The notes below the pieces were generated by a model that had not been told where the DNA came from, did not search any database, and saw only the letters and a list, made by a program, of their open reading frames with translations. From NCBI GenBank assembly GCA_964036045.1, contig CAXIWF010000198.1, forward strand, positions 22,001 to 86,000: DNA of 64,000 bases, in the 5' to 3' direction. Shown one piece after another: positions 1 to 11,300 of the stretch. The DNA comes from Eutreptiella sp. 'Long Island Sound 2002'. Taxonomy: Eukaryota; Euglenozoa; Euglenophyceae; Eutreptiales; Eutreptiaceae. Each line of letters starts with the position of its first letter. The first letter of the stretch is position 1. The translations under genes and the position numbers were made by a program.

Positions 1-347
1 CCCCGAAGTGACGGATCCTTCCGTCCCAATGGGTTCTGTCTGCCACCAACAGCGCATGAATGTGACTGCCCGACCTTGTCCCGTTGTGCAATGCAACAGG
101 ATATTCACTATCACTCAGCGCCTCTCCCACAGCGGCTACCATATTACACTGTACTGTATCAACCCCCCCCCCCTTTGCAAGAGCAACGCCCTTGTCAGAG
201 CAACAACAGGTGTTGTTTCTGCAACTTTTGAGAAGAACCCTTTGAAATATGCGAGGGGAACATGGTAATACATACAGTGTATGCATCTTTCAGTATGCAT
301 GTGCAGACCTGTGTCTTGGTATTTCTCATTGTACGCTTTTTAATAAC
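1..347. repeat. Long direct repeat, copy 1
   Basis: Nearly identical to positions 1079-1427: I see about five substitutions plus a change in poly-C length. It may extend left of the window. It ends at a shared TAATAAC. There are no TG/CA ends, so it is not obviously an LTR pair. The high identity implies a recent duplication or gene conversion. Confidence 0.9.
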
Positions 348-1078
348 CCACCAGCCAGATTGGTGGCTCTAACCCACCACAGGATGGCGGCTGAATGAGT
401 TGGGGAGCCACCACTCAGGCACCAATATCTCTGCTGGACAGCACACAACATGGCACCCTGTTCAGCTTCGCTCGATCGTTGTTCCTCCCAGATCTTGTGC
501 ATGGTTTTCGGCAAGATGTAGCAGTGCGAGCCTGTTGTGATGCAGAAATCGCTTCTCAAGCCCCAAGGGTGATGCAATTTCTCATGTCCGCAGTCCCAGC
601 GCATAAGCGCCAGAGCATCAGCCAGGGCCGGGGGGTTCTACATGCCCTTTTGCACAGGCGGTCTGGGGAACAGGTCGTTGTGGTCATGGATCCGCAGTAC
701 CCCCCCCCCCTTCCAAGACCCCAGCAACAAAACTTGAAGGCGTGCGGTCAAAGTACATTTTCTAACAGAAGAAGAGTGTTTACAGGAGTGTTCACATGGG
801 GACACGTTGCACTGCCCAAAAGCCCCCCAGTGATCCGCTCATGGCCAGGGCTGGGAAAGTCGGTCGAGATGATCCTGCCACTTCTCGTCGCCAACCCGCA
901 GGTTCCACTTCACCTTTTTTGGTCCACCGCAAACGGACCTGATTTGTGACCGCTTGCGACTGACCACTGTTGGGCGATACCCCTGCCCAGTGGCAGTAGG
1001 GGCCTCCACCCACTGACCGGATGCTGGGCCGACACCCTTTCCCGGGCAAGCACTTGAAGCAGGCTAGCCTTCACCCCC
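348..1078. other. Unassigned spacer between direct repeats
   Basis: Open frames here (for example 395-949 plus, 792-1049 minus) have no recognisable motif and overlap on opposite strands. There is a poly-C run near 695-705. I see no supported gene. Confidence 0.6.
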
Positions 1079-1427
1079 CCCCGAAGTGACGGATCCTTCC
1101 GTCCCAATGGGTTCTGTCTGCCACCGACAGCGCATGAATGTGACTGCCCGACCTTGTCCCGTTGTGCAATGCAACAGGATATTCACTATCACTCAGCGCC
1201 TCTCCCACAGCGGCTACCATATTACACTGTACTGTATCAACACCCCCCCCCCCTTTGCAAGAGCAACGCCCTTGTCAGAGCAACAGCAGGTGTTGTTTCT
1301 GCAACTTTTGAGAAGAACCCTTTGAAATATGCGAGGGGAACATGGTAATACATACAGTGTATGCATCTTTCAGCATGCATGTGCAGACCTGTGTCTTGGT
1401 ATTTCTCATTGTTCGCTTTTTAATAAC
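1079..1427. repeat. Long direct repeat, copy 2
   Basis: Second copy of the sequence at 1-347, in the same orientation, about 1.08 kb downstream. Both copies contain a poly-C tract followed by CTTTGCAAGAGCAACGCCC. The left edge here is sharp at the poly-C/CCGAAGTGACGG junction. Confidence 0.9.
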
Positions 1428-1464
1428 TGCTTTAATAATTGCCAACAATTAAACACGTGCGAAC

Positions 1465-1770
1465 CAGTTGAACATTAGATCATCCCATGCACGTTGGAAG
1501 GCACACTACAGCCCAGTCAGCTGAGATTCACTCCTTTGGTGTTCATTTGTAAATGTGGACGCCGGAAAAAGTTTTTCCGCGGTACGGGGCTGCCCACGGT
1601 CATGCGCAAGAACCAACCCATGGTTCCGCGGTCGAATTTTTGGGGGAAAGCGTGCGCAAGAACCGCCCCCTGGTTCCGCGGTCAAACGTTACCGATCCCT
1701 GGGCACGGGGGGGGGTACAAGCTACGGCCTTTTCTACGCTACAGTAGTGGTAGGGACCGTATTGCTTGCC
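1465..1770. repeat. Dispersed repeat family A, copy 1
   Basis: Shares a long near-identical stretch with 40818-41120, starting around CCAGTTGAACA and running through CATCCCATGCACGTTGG. Inside, a short unit built on GTGCGCAAGAACCAACCCC, TGGTTCCGCGGTC is repeated. The GAACCA/TGGTTC part can form a small hairpin. The right end merges into GTACAAGCTACGGCC, which belongs to the poly-C/G MITE family. Confidence 0.8.
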
Positions 1771-2784
1771 CCCAATCAAAGTAAGTCTCACCCCCTCTTC
1801 AACGGTCGTGCACTCTAGAATCATGACCAGTCAATGATGAAGCACCCTCATCAAAATTGACATTGTGCTCCAGTAGCACCTTGGGATGCCTACGACTGTG
1901 GCAGTTCCTGCATCTTTTGGTTTCAGATTCTGCTCGCCCTACCTACGGGTCATGTCCGCTACCACACGGAGCTGTGGCACTGGACTGCTCTGATTCCTGC
2001 TTCCGAGAACTCTTCGCCCTCTTCTGTGTGTCACCAACCACTCCACAGCAGTGCGCTCTACCCCCAAGCGAATATTGACCCTTTGTGCCTGATTGACCAA
2101 TCGTGCCTGCATGTCACCCCCCTCCCACTCTGATAGTGTATGACATGCAACCTGCTGATTCACCTTGGCCTTCAATCTTCACTCCGCTGTCTTCTTCAGC
2201 CTACAGTCATTGTGCCTCATGCACACTTTGAAGCCTACGGGCGTGGCAGTCTCCCACTGCATAACCTGGTTTCAGACTCAGCCAATCCTCACTGCGTGTC
2301 AGATCCGCTACCACAGCCACTGTGGGATCATCGTAGCACTGGACAGCTCTGAACCTTGATCCCGAGGGGTCACCTCGAGTACTGTGAAGTGAGCAGGCTA
2401 CGCCAGCTCATCTTGGTCTGAGCCAAAAAAAAAGATTCCTGCTTCCGAGAACTCTCTCGAGTACCGTCTGGTAAGAGGGCTTGCCAAGGTCTGCACCAAA
2501 CAAAAAAGAATCGCCCTCATCAAAAATGACATTTGGAAGATTGTTCATATAGACCCGATTCATGCCATCACAAGTCCGCTAATCATGGCCTCCTGCGTTC
2601 CCCCCAGGACCTTTTCGCCCTTTATTCCCTGTTGGTGGAGATTTTGTGCCTCCTCATTTCCTTGAGATGGAAGTTATCAGTGTCAGGCCTCAGCGTCAGC
2701 ATCAGCGTCACAATTACTTACTGATGCATACTGTCTGCTATTTTCTCGCTGCATTTTCTCTCAAGAAGGATCATCATTGCTTTA
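1771..2784. other. Repeat-derived region without gene
   Basis: Contains internal duplicates. TTCCTGCTTCCGAGAACTCT occurs near 1996 and 2438, and CCCTCATCAAAA-TGACATT near 1849 and 2514. A ~105-bp block at 1880-1985 recurs in diverged form at 2215-2345 and again at 48147-48250. No coding region is supported. Confidence 0.6.
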
Positions 2785-3195
2785 GGTCCCGACCACCTAA
2801 ACTGTAGGTCCCCCGGCACCTAAACCTTCGGTCTCCACCACCTAAACTGTAGGTCCCCCGGCACCTAAACCTTCGGTCTCCACCACCTAAACTGTAGGTC
2901 CCCCGGCACCTAAACCTTCGGTCTCTACCACCTAAACTGTAGGTCCCCCGGCACCTAAACCTTCGGTCTCCACCACCCAAACTGTAGGTCCCCCGGCACC
3001 TAAACCTTCGGTTTCTACCACCTAAACTGTAGGTCCCCCGGCACCTAAACCTTCGGTCTCCACCACCCAAACTGTAGGCCCCCCCGCACCTAAACCTTCG
3101 GTTTCTACCACCTAAACTGTAGGTCCCCCGGCACCTAAACCTTTGGTCTCTACCACCTAAACTGTAGGTCCCCCGGCACCTAAACTTTAGGTGCT
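2785..3195. repeat. 45-bp minisatellite, about nine units
   Basis: The period is 45 bp, and each unit is made of two related ~22-23-bp halves that both begin CACCTAAAC. One half continues TGTAGGTCCCCCGG and the other CTTCGGTCTCCAC. Units differ at a few positions. On the minus strand the array is open and reads as 15-residue repeats (RFRCRGTYSLGGRDR-like) in a 152-codon frame from 3232 to 2774. The period is a multiple of three, so openness alone does not prove coding. Confidence 0.9.
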
Positions 3196-3737
3196 TGGCA
3201 TCTTTTTCGGCGGAAATGGCCCTGCCCAACACTCAACCAAGCGCTATCAAGACGGGCAAACAATCCCTGTGCATCACACAGAACCCCTAGTTTTCGCCAC
3301 TTCGTGGTGTTCCTGCACTATGTGTGCACTGCAAAGACGACCAGTCTTTTACATGCAGCAGATCTCAGTCCGCATGTTTGGCCATGGGCAGTATTCAGTG
3401 TCCATATCCATCAACAAATGGCATGGAACGTTGTACATTGTGAGAGCGTGTCATGGTGGCATATAGTGCTCATGCTGTGGAACAACATTTCCTGAGGTGG
3501 TAGGATTGCAGTTAACCACTGGCAGTTGGCGCTCAACAGGTGACTTGCACACACTGGTCGGTCAGCAACAATTTGTTCACTGGCTGCTGCGCTGTTGAGG
3601 CTTTGTGATGAATTGCAATCAGCCAGATTTGGACGTCCCATCTCACCATTGACCCCTGTATCATGCAGAACCCGAGGTGTTTCGCCATTTCGTGCTCTTC
3701 CTGCACTATGTGCACAATGCACACACTGCCATGACCC
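3196..3737. other. Unassigned
   Basis: Only short overlapping frames on both strands and no recognised motif. Confidence 0.5.
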
Positions 3738-4050
3738 ATAGGGTGCGCACCGTGCGCTGTGCGCGCACTGTGCCCACGCTGTGCGCGCGCTGTGCGAAAA
3801 GTCGGCTGTTTTTCACCACCGGTAGCCACGGGCCCCTGGGTCCTGAATTCTGCACCCTGCAGCCCCTGCTGGTACACCATGGATTTTTTGTTTCAGTCTG
3901 ATGCTTGCCACCGGTCCTAGGGTTCTGAATTCTGCACCCCCGATGCTGTTTTGAATGGATCATGCACGCTTCTGTGTTCCCGGGATAAACAACGAAATGA
4001 TTGGCGCTGTGCGCGCACTGTGCCTGCGCTGTGCGAAAATGCCCCCATAG
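3738..4050. repeat. Dispersed GTGCGC-rich repeat family B, copy 1
   Basis: Starts with alternating GTGCGCACCGTGCGCTGTGCG stretches. It then shares a block ending in TTTTGAATGGATCATGCA, CGCTTCTGT, GTTCCCGGGATAAACAACG with copies at 48363-48557 and 54555-54770. This copy carries an internal duplication of the CTGAATTCTGCACCC part. Shorter GTGCGC...TGCGAAAA fragments occur near 21700, 37285 and 37860. Confidence 0.85.
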
Positions 4051-4415
4051 AAGAGGGTCCAACTCCTCAGCAGCGTACCAATCCCGAGGTGGCTATACTA
4101 CAAGTTGTTTATCCCACATGACAACATGTTCACATGGATAGGATCCGTCTTGACTTTGTTGCAATAGCCAAAGGTGTCGAACACAACATGGAAAACATCT
4201 GCAGAGCCGATAACATCACACACATCACTCCATGTGGGGGGATTAGAACTACGAATATATTGGGCCTAAAGGTTGCAATACATGACCATGATACACGGAT
4301 TAGCAGTACGAGACTGCCTGCAAAGTCGTCTTTCGCAGCACACGCTGATCCCTGCATCATCCATCCATAGGGCAGGAGTGGTCCATGAGGAGGGCACTTT
4401 ATGCATACTCGATTA
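4051..4415. other. Unassigned
   Basis: No supported feature. Overlapping open frames on both strands without motifs. Confidence 0.5.
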
Positions 4416-4585
4416 ATCCCAGGTTTCCCCAGAAACCCCAGTTTGGCATCACTGCCTCTCTTATCCACAGTGTGCAGTGTGCAGGGGCCACGCGCTCCCG
4501 CCCGTCAGATGGTTGTTCGACTTATACTGCGCCCGTGTCTTGAGGGCAGGGAGGATCCAGAGAACCAGCCAAACCTTGTAACCCC
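4416..4585. repeat. Dispersed repeat family C, copy 1
   Basis: Matches 27590-27755 over about 165 bp, beginning CCCAGGTTTCCCCA and ending GGATCCAGAGAACCAGCC, with scattered substitutions and short indels. Not coding as far as I can see. Confidence 0.85.
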
Positions 4586-6284
4586 ATCTCCTCTGTGCCA
4601 GGATGGCGGGTAGGTGGTAGGGCCGACGGTGTATTGTCTCAGACAATGAGTCGGAAGATCCGGAACAATCTCGAACAGTTGTCGATGGTATCACCATGAT
4701 ACATGGATTGTTATGGAGATCCCGAGGAAGAATGGGCGCATAGAACGAACAACTCCGATCCCACACATTGGCACCCCTCCAAGACGACGTCTATGTGCTC
4801 ACAAAATTTACAAGTGGGGGCAAAGACCACTCTCACAATGGCCCCTTGACAGAGGCCCACAGGATTTGCAATTTTGATTGACGAACAATCATCCGGAGAT
4901 GCGGATGGGTTTTGATAGCGTGAGGTCTCTGTTGGTGCACCAGAAATAGCAAGGAGATACGTGACCCTTGCGTAGGACTATGAGGACCACACAAAGGGAC
5001 ACATTCACTAGTGGGCCCTCGTGCCGACTTCTGTTTGTGTGCCCACTCTCCCAGGCAGTTTTCTGTCGCTTTTGTTGAGGGGGTGGGTGAGTTTGTGCCC
5101 CCCTTTCCCACATGGCCCCGTGCATTATGGCCCCTAGGACATATAAAGCTCGGTGGGGACCTGCCAACTTAGATGACCTGCAACGGGTGATGACGGAGAA
5201 GCGGGGTAGATGTGCGGCCTCTCCAAGACCCATGGTGCCTATGGACACCGCTGTTGTTCGTAGCGCCAGGTTTGGCTGTGCCTCATCACATCCAACGCCT
5301 GTTACATGAGCACCGAATGATGTCACCTTCAAGGAGGTCGTACAATGAGCGGCGGCCGATCGGATCCGAAGATTGAAGCTTACGGCGCCCGCAACACATG
5401 CAACAACTGAGGCGATATACACTCGGTCCGCCTTGGCCTTTTCCCGTTGCTGGCGATTGGCCTCTAGCTATCATGGTTGTTTAGAGACGTTGCCCGCCTG
5501 GAATAGGTGGGCAAGTGGTGCGGTGGAGGCCTCTGGTAGAGGCCAACCTATGTTCCCATCTACGTCCCTTTAAACTTGCTGTTGGCGGTGGACTACCATG
5601 GTGACCCATCCGATGTACGTCTTGAAGTAGCCCTATGAACCGGTTGTGGATGCCGTTGTTATCCTTGATGTTAGGCTGGTGAGGCCTACCCAATTTCAGC
5701 GGCTGTTGCGTGAGCACTAAACTGTCGAAAGAGCCACCAAGATTGTCGCTGTGTTGACCTGCTGCCCCTGGGGCCCATCTCTGCACTTGGGATGGCTTCA
5801 CCTTAGAGGACTTCCAACACTTAGCGGCAGTCCAGATCTGGGATCTAGGGATTGAGACCTACGGCGCCTGCGGGACACCCTAAAGGATGAAAGAAATTAA
5901 TCGCCCGTTACATCCCGGCTTTTGTGGCCCACCAAGTTGTAATGATGGAGGCTATGGACACATAGCACGCGACTCGTTTGCAACCCGTTGTGTGAAAGAC
6001 AGCCTAGTGAGGCCTTCGACCCTTTGGGAGTGGCCGAGGACCTTGACATCTTTGCCGAATTGTCGGTTAAGGAGATTGTAATGGGTCATCCCGCCATGTT
6101 CTTGATGTTCGGCTACTACCCGCATGCCATCGTGGTTGTCTTCGCTAGCATATATGTGCCGCCAGGCTCGCCCCTGTTAACTTGGTCTTGTAGAGTTTGC
6201 CATTGGGTCCGTGAGGGGGGGGGTTACGCGGGCTGTATGTTTTGTTTGTTGCGTTCGTACTTTGCTCAGACCTCAGGTCCGCCT
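4586..6284. other. Unassigned 1.7-kb stretch
   Basis: The longest frames (4889-5422 minus, 5988-6335 plus) show no domain, no biased composition and no splice-consistent continuation. I see no supported gene. Confidence 0.5.
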
Positions 6285-6375
6285 ATGGGTGTGGGTGCTC
6301 GTGTACTGCACATAAATGGACCTTCTACTTTCTAGGGGTCTCCCAGGTACACTCAATGACACCTTGAGCGTCAAG
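6285..6375. repeat. Dispersed repeat family D, copy 1
   Basis: Core GTACTGCACATAAATGGACC followed by GGGGTCTCCCAGGTACACTC and AATGACACCTTGAGCG. Related copies lie at 17540-17635, 19237-19285 (partial) and 20120-20185. The LTR retrotransposon inserted 120 bp to the right of this copy. Confidence 0.8.
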
Positions 6376-6490
6376 ACCTAAAAGAAAAAAGACTTTATCT
6401 CTTTGGCCAGTGCTAGGTGGACTTTGTACCAGCCTTTGTTGGCTAATTAGCTTCGGTGGACGGGCTCAAACTAAGGCTGAAAAGGAATGC

Positions 6491-6495
6491 CCAAG
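6491..6495. other. Target-site duplication (left) of the LTR retrotransposon
   Basis: CCAAG directly precedes the left LTR. The same five bases follow the right LTR at 16771-16775. A 5-bp duplication is typical of Ty3/gypsy integrase. Confidence 0.95.
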
Positions 6496-6975
6496 TGTAA
6501 CCGCTGCATAGTGGTTGATCTTTGTTGTGACTGCGAAGCCTGTAGCCTTGATGCCCCAGGGGTCGTAACGCCCGACACTGCCCCTGATATCTCCGAACCC
6601 ACATAACCCTCTTCGGACCCATATCCAGCCTCTGGGAGCGACATATGCAAAGCACTTGAAGGTCCAGTGAACTCCATGGTGGAATATGAAAGGTACGAAA
6701 ACCCGGTCTACAAAAATGGAGCAGACATAGAATCTCAATGCGCATTCATCGCACATAATGACACAACGTGAAATCATTCGAAAACATTTAAATAAATCCG
6801 ATTGGGAAATCACGAAAGACAAATGCGACTCGACGCGCGCTCACAGGCGACATCTGGCGGCGAACGGAAAACATGAAACTGAGCGGAAAATTTACTGCAC
6901 TAATGTACATCTGAGAATCATTGGAATTCTGATCACATCAGTGTATAATTCAGTGCTGTCACTGCCGCCGTTACA
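6496..6975 (-). repeat. 3' LTR (left copy)
   Basis: 480 bp, bounded by TGTAAC and GTTACA (imperfect inverted ends, TG...CA). I see no difference from the right copy at 16291-16770. It includes a duplicate of the first 60 gag codons, which here run into flanking DNA instead of gag. Confidence 0.97.
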
Positions 6976-6985
6976 CTCCCCCTCT
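6976..6985 (-). promoter_or_regulatory. Polypurine tract
   Basis: On the element strand AGAGGGGGAG lies directly upstream of the 3' LTR. This is the expected position and composition for plus-strand DNA priming. Confidence 0.85.
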
Positions 6986-8321
6986 GAAAACATACGCCAG
7001 TATGTCAGGCTGGGTCAAGTGAAGTGAACGAAACGGCGAAAGTGACCAAAAACTGACAAATCTATGCCAAAATGTGTGAAATTGAGCTGAATTGAGCAAA
7101 ATTGTGCTGAGATCTGTGCTTCGCGATGGCCATCGACTTGAATGAAACGCATAGGTACCCTAGGGCACACAGAAAAAGCTTCGTTCAAGCTCGAAAATTC
7201 GAAAATTGAAAGTCTGAGTGAAGAATGTACATGATGATCCATGATCCATGATGCATGATGCAATCAGGATCTGACATCCTACTGCCAGAAAACAGAAAAC
7301 GAGCGTCGCCATGTCGTCGAGCGTCAAAAAAATAGGGTATCCCTTCATGGAGTCCAAGATATGTGAAACTGGCTGGTGTCATTTGCAGTCATGAGACCAG
7401 ATGCCAGATTATGGTACAAAATGTGCCTGAATTGAGACCAAAATCAGTGAATCGCGCATGGATTCAGGGTGGCGAAACTCACCGCAAGCCAAAATAGGTC
7501 CAACTCAATGTCGATAGACACTGTGTGTAGTGTTGAACGGAAATCCAGTCCTCATTCATAGCCAATCCAGGTCAAATCCTCATGATGATGATGAATCCCA
7601 TGATGGAAATCCAATCATTGAAAGTAATGATAACCAAGAAAACCCAGTGGGGTATCCCCACACTGTCAGTATCGTCGTCAGGGCTTCATGTTTAATCCCG
7701 TATGAGCCAGAAGTGGTAATTGACTCGTCATAGTCCCAGAATGTATAAGCATCCAATGCTTGGTACTGGGAATTTGCCAAAATTGAGCTGATTCTGAGGG
7801 GGATTCCAACACAATCCACAGATGAACAGCGAGCTGACACAAGTAAGAACACCATCGTCGTCACTTGGTCTATATAAGCCCTTTGACAGTGGTCTATTGG
7901 AATACGAACCAACCGTCTCAATGTAAGAGCTGATGGAAATCACATTCTGAGCAGATCCGTCAAACACATGAAATGGATCAGACTCAGTCATGTGCCAGAA
8001 TGTCTGCAATGAGCACGAACTCGAACGAGTCCTTCCCAAGGCGAGTAGGGGGGTCCAGCCGACAGCAAAAGGCGATAGTGTCGTCGTGGTTGAGGATAAA
8101 GGCCTCTCGGAACTTCCGATTGGAATCATCTGAGATGAAGCACATGATTCACATGATGGCCATGATGGGAATGATGGATGGAATGACGGGGATGACCCCA
8201 GAATGTCCCATCATCTGTCCATCGAACCACATAGACGATGCGTCAGGACTGTAGTGTCCCCATGCCAAGGGTATATGTCGACCGTAAACCTCTTCGAAAG
8301 TTTCGGCGACCCAAATTCTGA
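6986..8321 (-). other. Non-coding 3' region of the retrotransposon
   Basis: About 1.3 kb between the pol stop and the polypurine tract. Minus-strand frames at 7580-7921 and 7728-8129 overlap and lack recognisable domains. I see no transmembrane env-like protein. It contains short ATGATG/ATCCATG-rich stretches. Long 3' leaders of this kind are common in large chromoviruses. Confidence 0.6.
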
Positions 8322-11300
8322 TCAGATCTTGTCAGAGATGGATGATGCCACAATTGGAGCTTCTTCTTGTGCTTGTAAGTCTTCCTTGGTGACACAATCC
8401 TTGATCAGCGAGAGCTCTTTGTCAATCTCAGGGTGTTTCTTCAGGAACTTGATGAAAGTATCCGTATACCCATGGATAAAGCTTGAAGCTGGCTCCCATT
8501 TGTCTTCCTCTGGACCGAATCCTTTCCATCTGCACAGAAAGTACCACTTGCCTCGAGCATTCTTCTTGTACTCAAGAATCTTCTCCAACTCGAAACTGCT
8601 TGTGACCATCTTCCTGTCGCTCAGGTACTTCGAAGTCCAATAAAGAGGCTTGAACCTTCCTTTGGGGCAGGGTACTTCGGCCTTCAAACGATCTCGATGT
8701 ACTTCTTGATGCCTGCCTGGCTCAATCTCAATGTTGAATGTAGTCTCACTTAGTTGATTTTTGACTTGGAATGGCCCATCCCACAAAGGTAACAATTTGT
8801 TGTCGTCCTTCAGGGTCTCGTCTGACTTACGAAGCCAAACTTGCTGGCCTTTCTCGAAGGGTTTTCCTTGCGTTCTTGACTTATTTTTGAAATTCAACCA
8901 ATCTGCTTGGCTTTCCACTTTGGCTTTGATCCACTTGGACTCTAGATCCTTGATCTTCTCAAACCATTGTGATGCGTCGTAGCACTGCCTTGGATGATGC
9001 ATCACTGGTCCTGGACCCATCTTCTCACGACCAAAAACCAGTTCATTCGGACTTAATCCAGTGTAATTCTTGGTACGATGGTATCTTCTCAAGACACAGT
9101 AAATTGTCTCCAACCAATTGTAGTCTTTTTCAGTCGCCAGGAATTTTCTCAGAATGGAGATAAGAATTCTTCCAGCGCGTTCAGCAGGGAGAGCTCGATG
9201 GTCGTAGACTCGGGCACGAAGGTGATGAACTCCCAATAGGGCACACATGTTCTCCCACCAAGTCCCAATGAACTCTTTCCCACTGTCCGTCAGAATTTCA
9301 CTGGGCACATCCCAGTTACTCATCCACTGACTTGCAGTCCACTTGGCAGCCATTTCAGAGGTGAGATGCTTCGTGTTGCAAGGGAGGACTTGGATGTAGC
9401 CACTGTGGCGGTCTTGAATTAACAAAACCCCATCGATAGGCTTCCTCGTGTAGAGGCATTCCTCTTGGATTTGCCCCAACTCGAAGACATCCGCCGTCAC
9501 CTTGTCGAACAGCCTCTCAGGAATTGGTAATCCCTTCAGTAGTCCTTCTGCCTTTTGATTCTTGGGGATGGTCGCCTGACATTGCTTGCATCCTTTGGCA
9601 ACTCGTTCACAGGCACCCTTGAGGTCCCTTGTGTACACTCTGTGGCGTAGCTCCTGTTCCAGCACACGAGAATGTGTGTGGGCTGTCTCATTCCGATGCC
9701 AATGTTTGACATATTGGTCAATCAGACAATCAGGAACACAAATCCGTCCTTGCCAAAATAACTTGTCGCCTTGGATTTTGAAATCAGACGTCTCTTCAGA
9801 GTCGTAAGGCTTGTCCCCTTTCAACTTGTGGTAAACAGACCCAAAGAACCTGTCCTCCTTGTATATCTTCGTCCAATCCACATAGAGGAAGGAAGTTTCC
9901 TTGTCCTTTTGCTGTGGAGGGAGCGTGGATTTCGACTTGGATCTCGTCAGAGGAAACACATTCAGGAGTGGCAGCGACGACTCAGAGTCAGAGTTAACTC
10001 CTGCAGTCTGATCTGCCTTGGTAATCTCCTTGCATCTGACCAAATCCACCTTCATCCGATTTTTAATCGAACATTGGAGACAATGTTTCTTGATCAGTGT
10101 TTGTTCCTCCTTGTCGAACTCGATCACTTCAGCTTTATCCGTCGCTGTCCCATGAAAACTCACTTCAGAGTAAGCCTCTGAGGCTGGGTAGGCCCAGCGA
10201 CTCAGGGCGTCCGCCACTGTGTTGTAGCGACCCGGAATGTAAGTCACATGGAGGTCAAATCTGCTGAGAGTTTCATGCCAACGGCCTCTTCTCCCAGCTG
10301 GTCCACCAGGGGTATCCACATGTTCTGTCCTCCAGCTCTCCAGTGACTTGTGGTCAGTCAGTACCTCAACGCGATGGCCCAAGATCCAACCTTCATAGCG
10401 CCGTAAGGCACAAAGGATTGCGTAGGCTTCTTGTTCCCTTGGACTCCAATTTCGCTGTCTTGTAGTAAGCTTGCGAGACCAGAAAGCCAGGGGATGATGG
10501 TGACCTTCGTCGTCGACTTGTTCGATCGTAGCACCAATGGCGTAACGACTGGCGTCTGTACGAATATAAAAAGGCCTTCCATCCAACCACGGAGTCTTTA
10601 ATGTAACCACATTAGCCAGTGCTTCCTTGAGACCAGTAAATGCCTCTTCACATTCTGGCGTCCACTTGAGCTTGACTTGAGATCCCTTCTTTCCTTCTAT
10701 TTTGCCAACCTTGAGTAACTCTGTCAGGGGACCAGAGAACTTGGCGTAGAGAGGAAGGAACTCGTGGTAGTAATTGCAGCAGCCTAAAAAGGCACGAAGC
10801 TGCGTGATGGTTTTAGGCCTTTCCCAGAGCTGCAGGGCAGCCATTTTTCCTGGGGCTGGTCTTCTTGTCCCATCTTCCAAGACAGAGCCACAAAATTCCA
10901 CCGATTGGAGGAACATCTTGCCCTTCTTGGGTCCACACACGAGCTTCTCTTGTCGAAGGACTTCGAGAACTTTTCGAACTTGTTCTTCGTGCAACTTCAG
11001 GCACTCATCAAAGTTGTTTCCCAACGGCGTGGCAATCAGAAGGTCGTCAATGTAGATGCTGCAGAATTCTTGTAAATCCAGAGACTTGTGCTTCTGAAAT
11101 AAAATAGTCTCCATCATCTTCTGGAACATCGACGGCGCATTCTTCAGACCCATCGGCAGTACAGTCCACTGGACAGTGCCACAGGGCGTGCACATTGCCG
11201 TCAAATGCCTGTCCTCCTTTCGAAGGGGCATCTGATGAAAGCCATGGCGCAAATCCAACACAGTAAAGAGCTTGCCTTTGGCTCTCGCTGCTATCTCCTT

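Noticed and set aside
1-1427. LTR pair of a short retrotransposon
   Set aside because: The direct repeats lack TG...CA ends, and no primer-binding site or target duplication can be seen; the left end is cut by the window.
2785-3195. Telomere-like repeat (TTTAGG on the minus strand)
   Set aside because: TTTAGGTG/TTTAGGTG occurs only as part of a 45-bp unit, not as tandem TTTAGGG.
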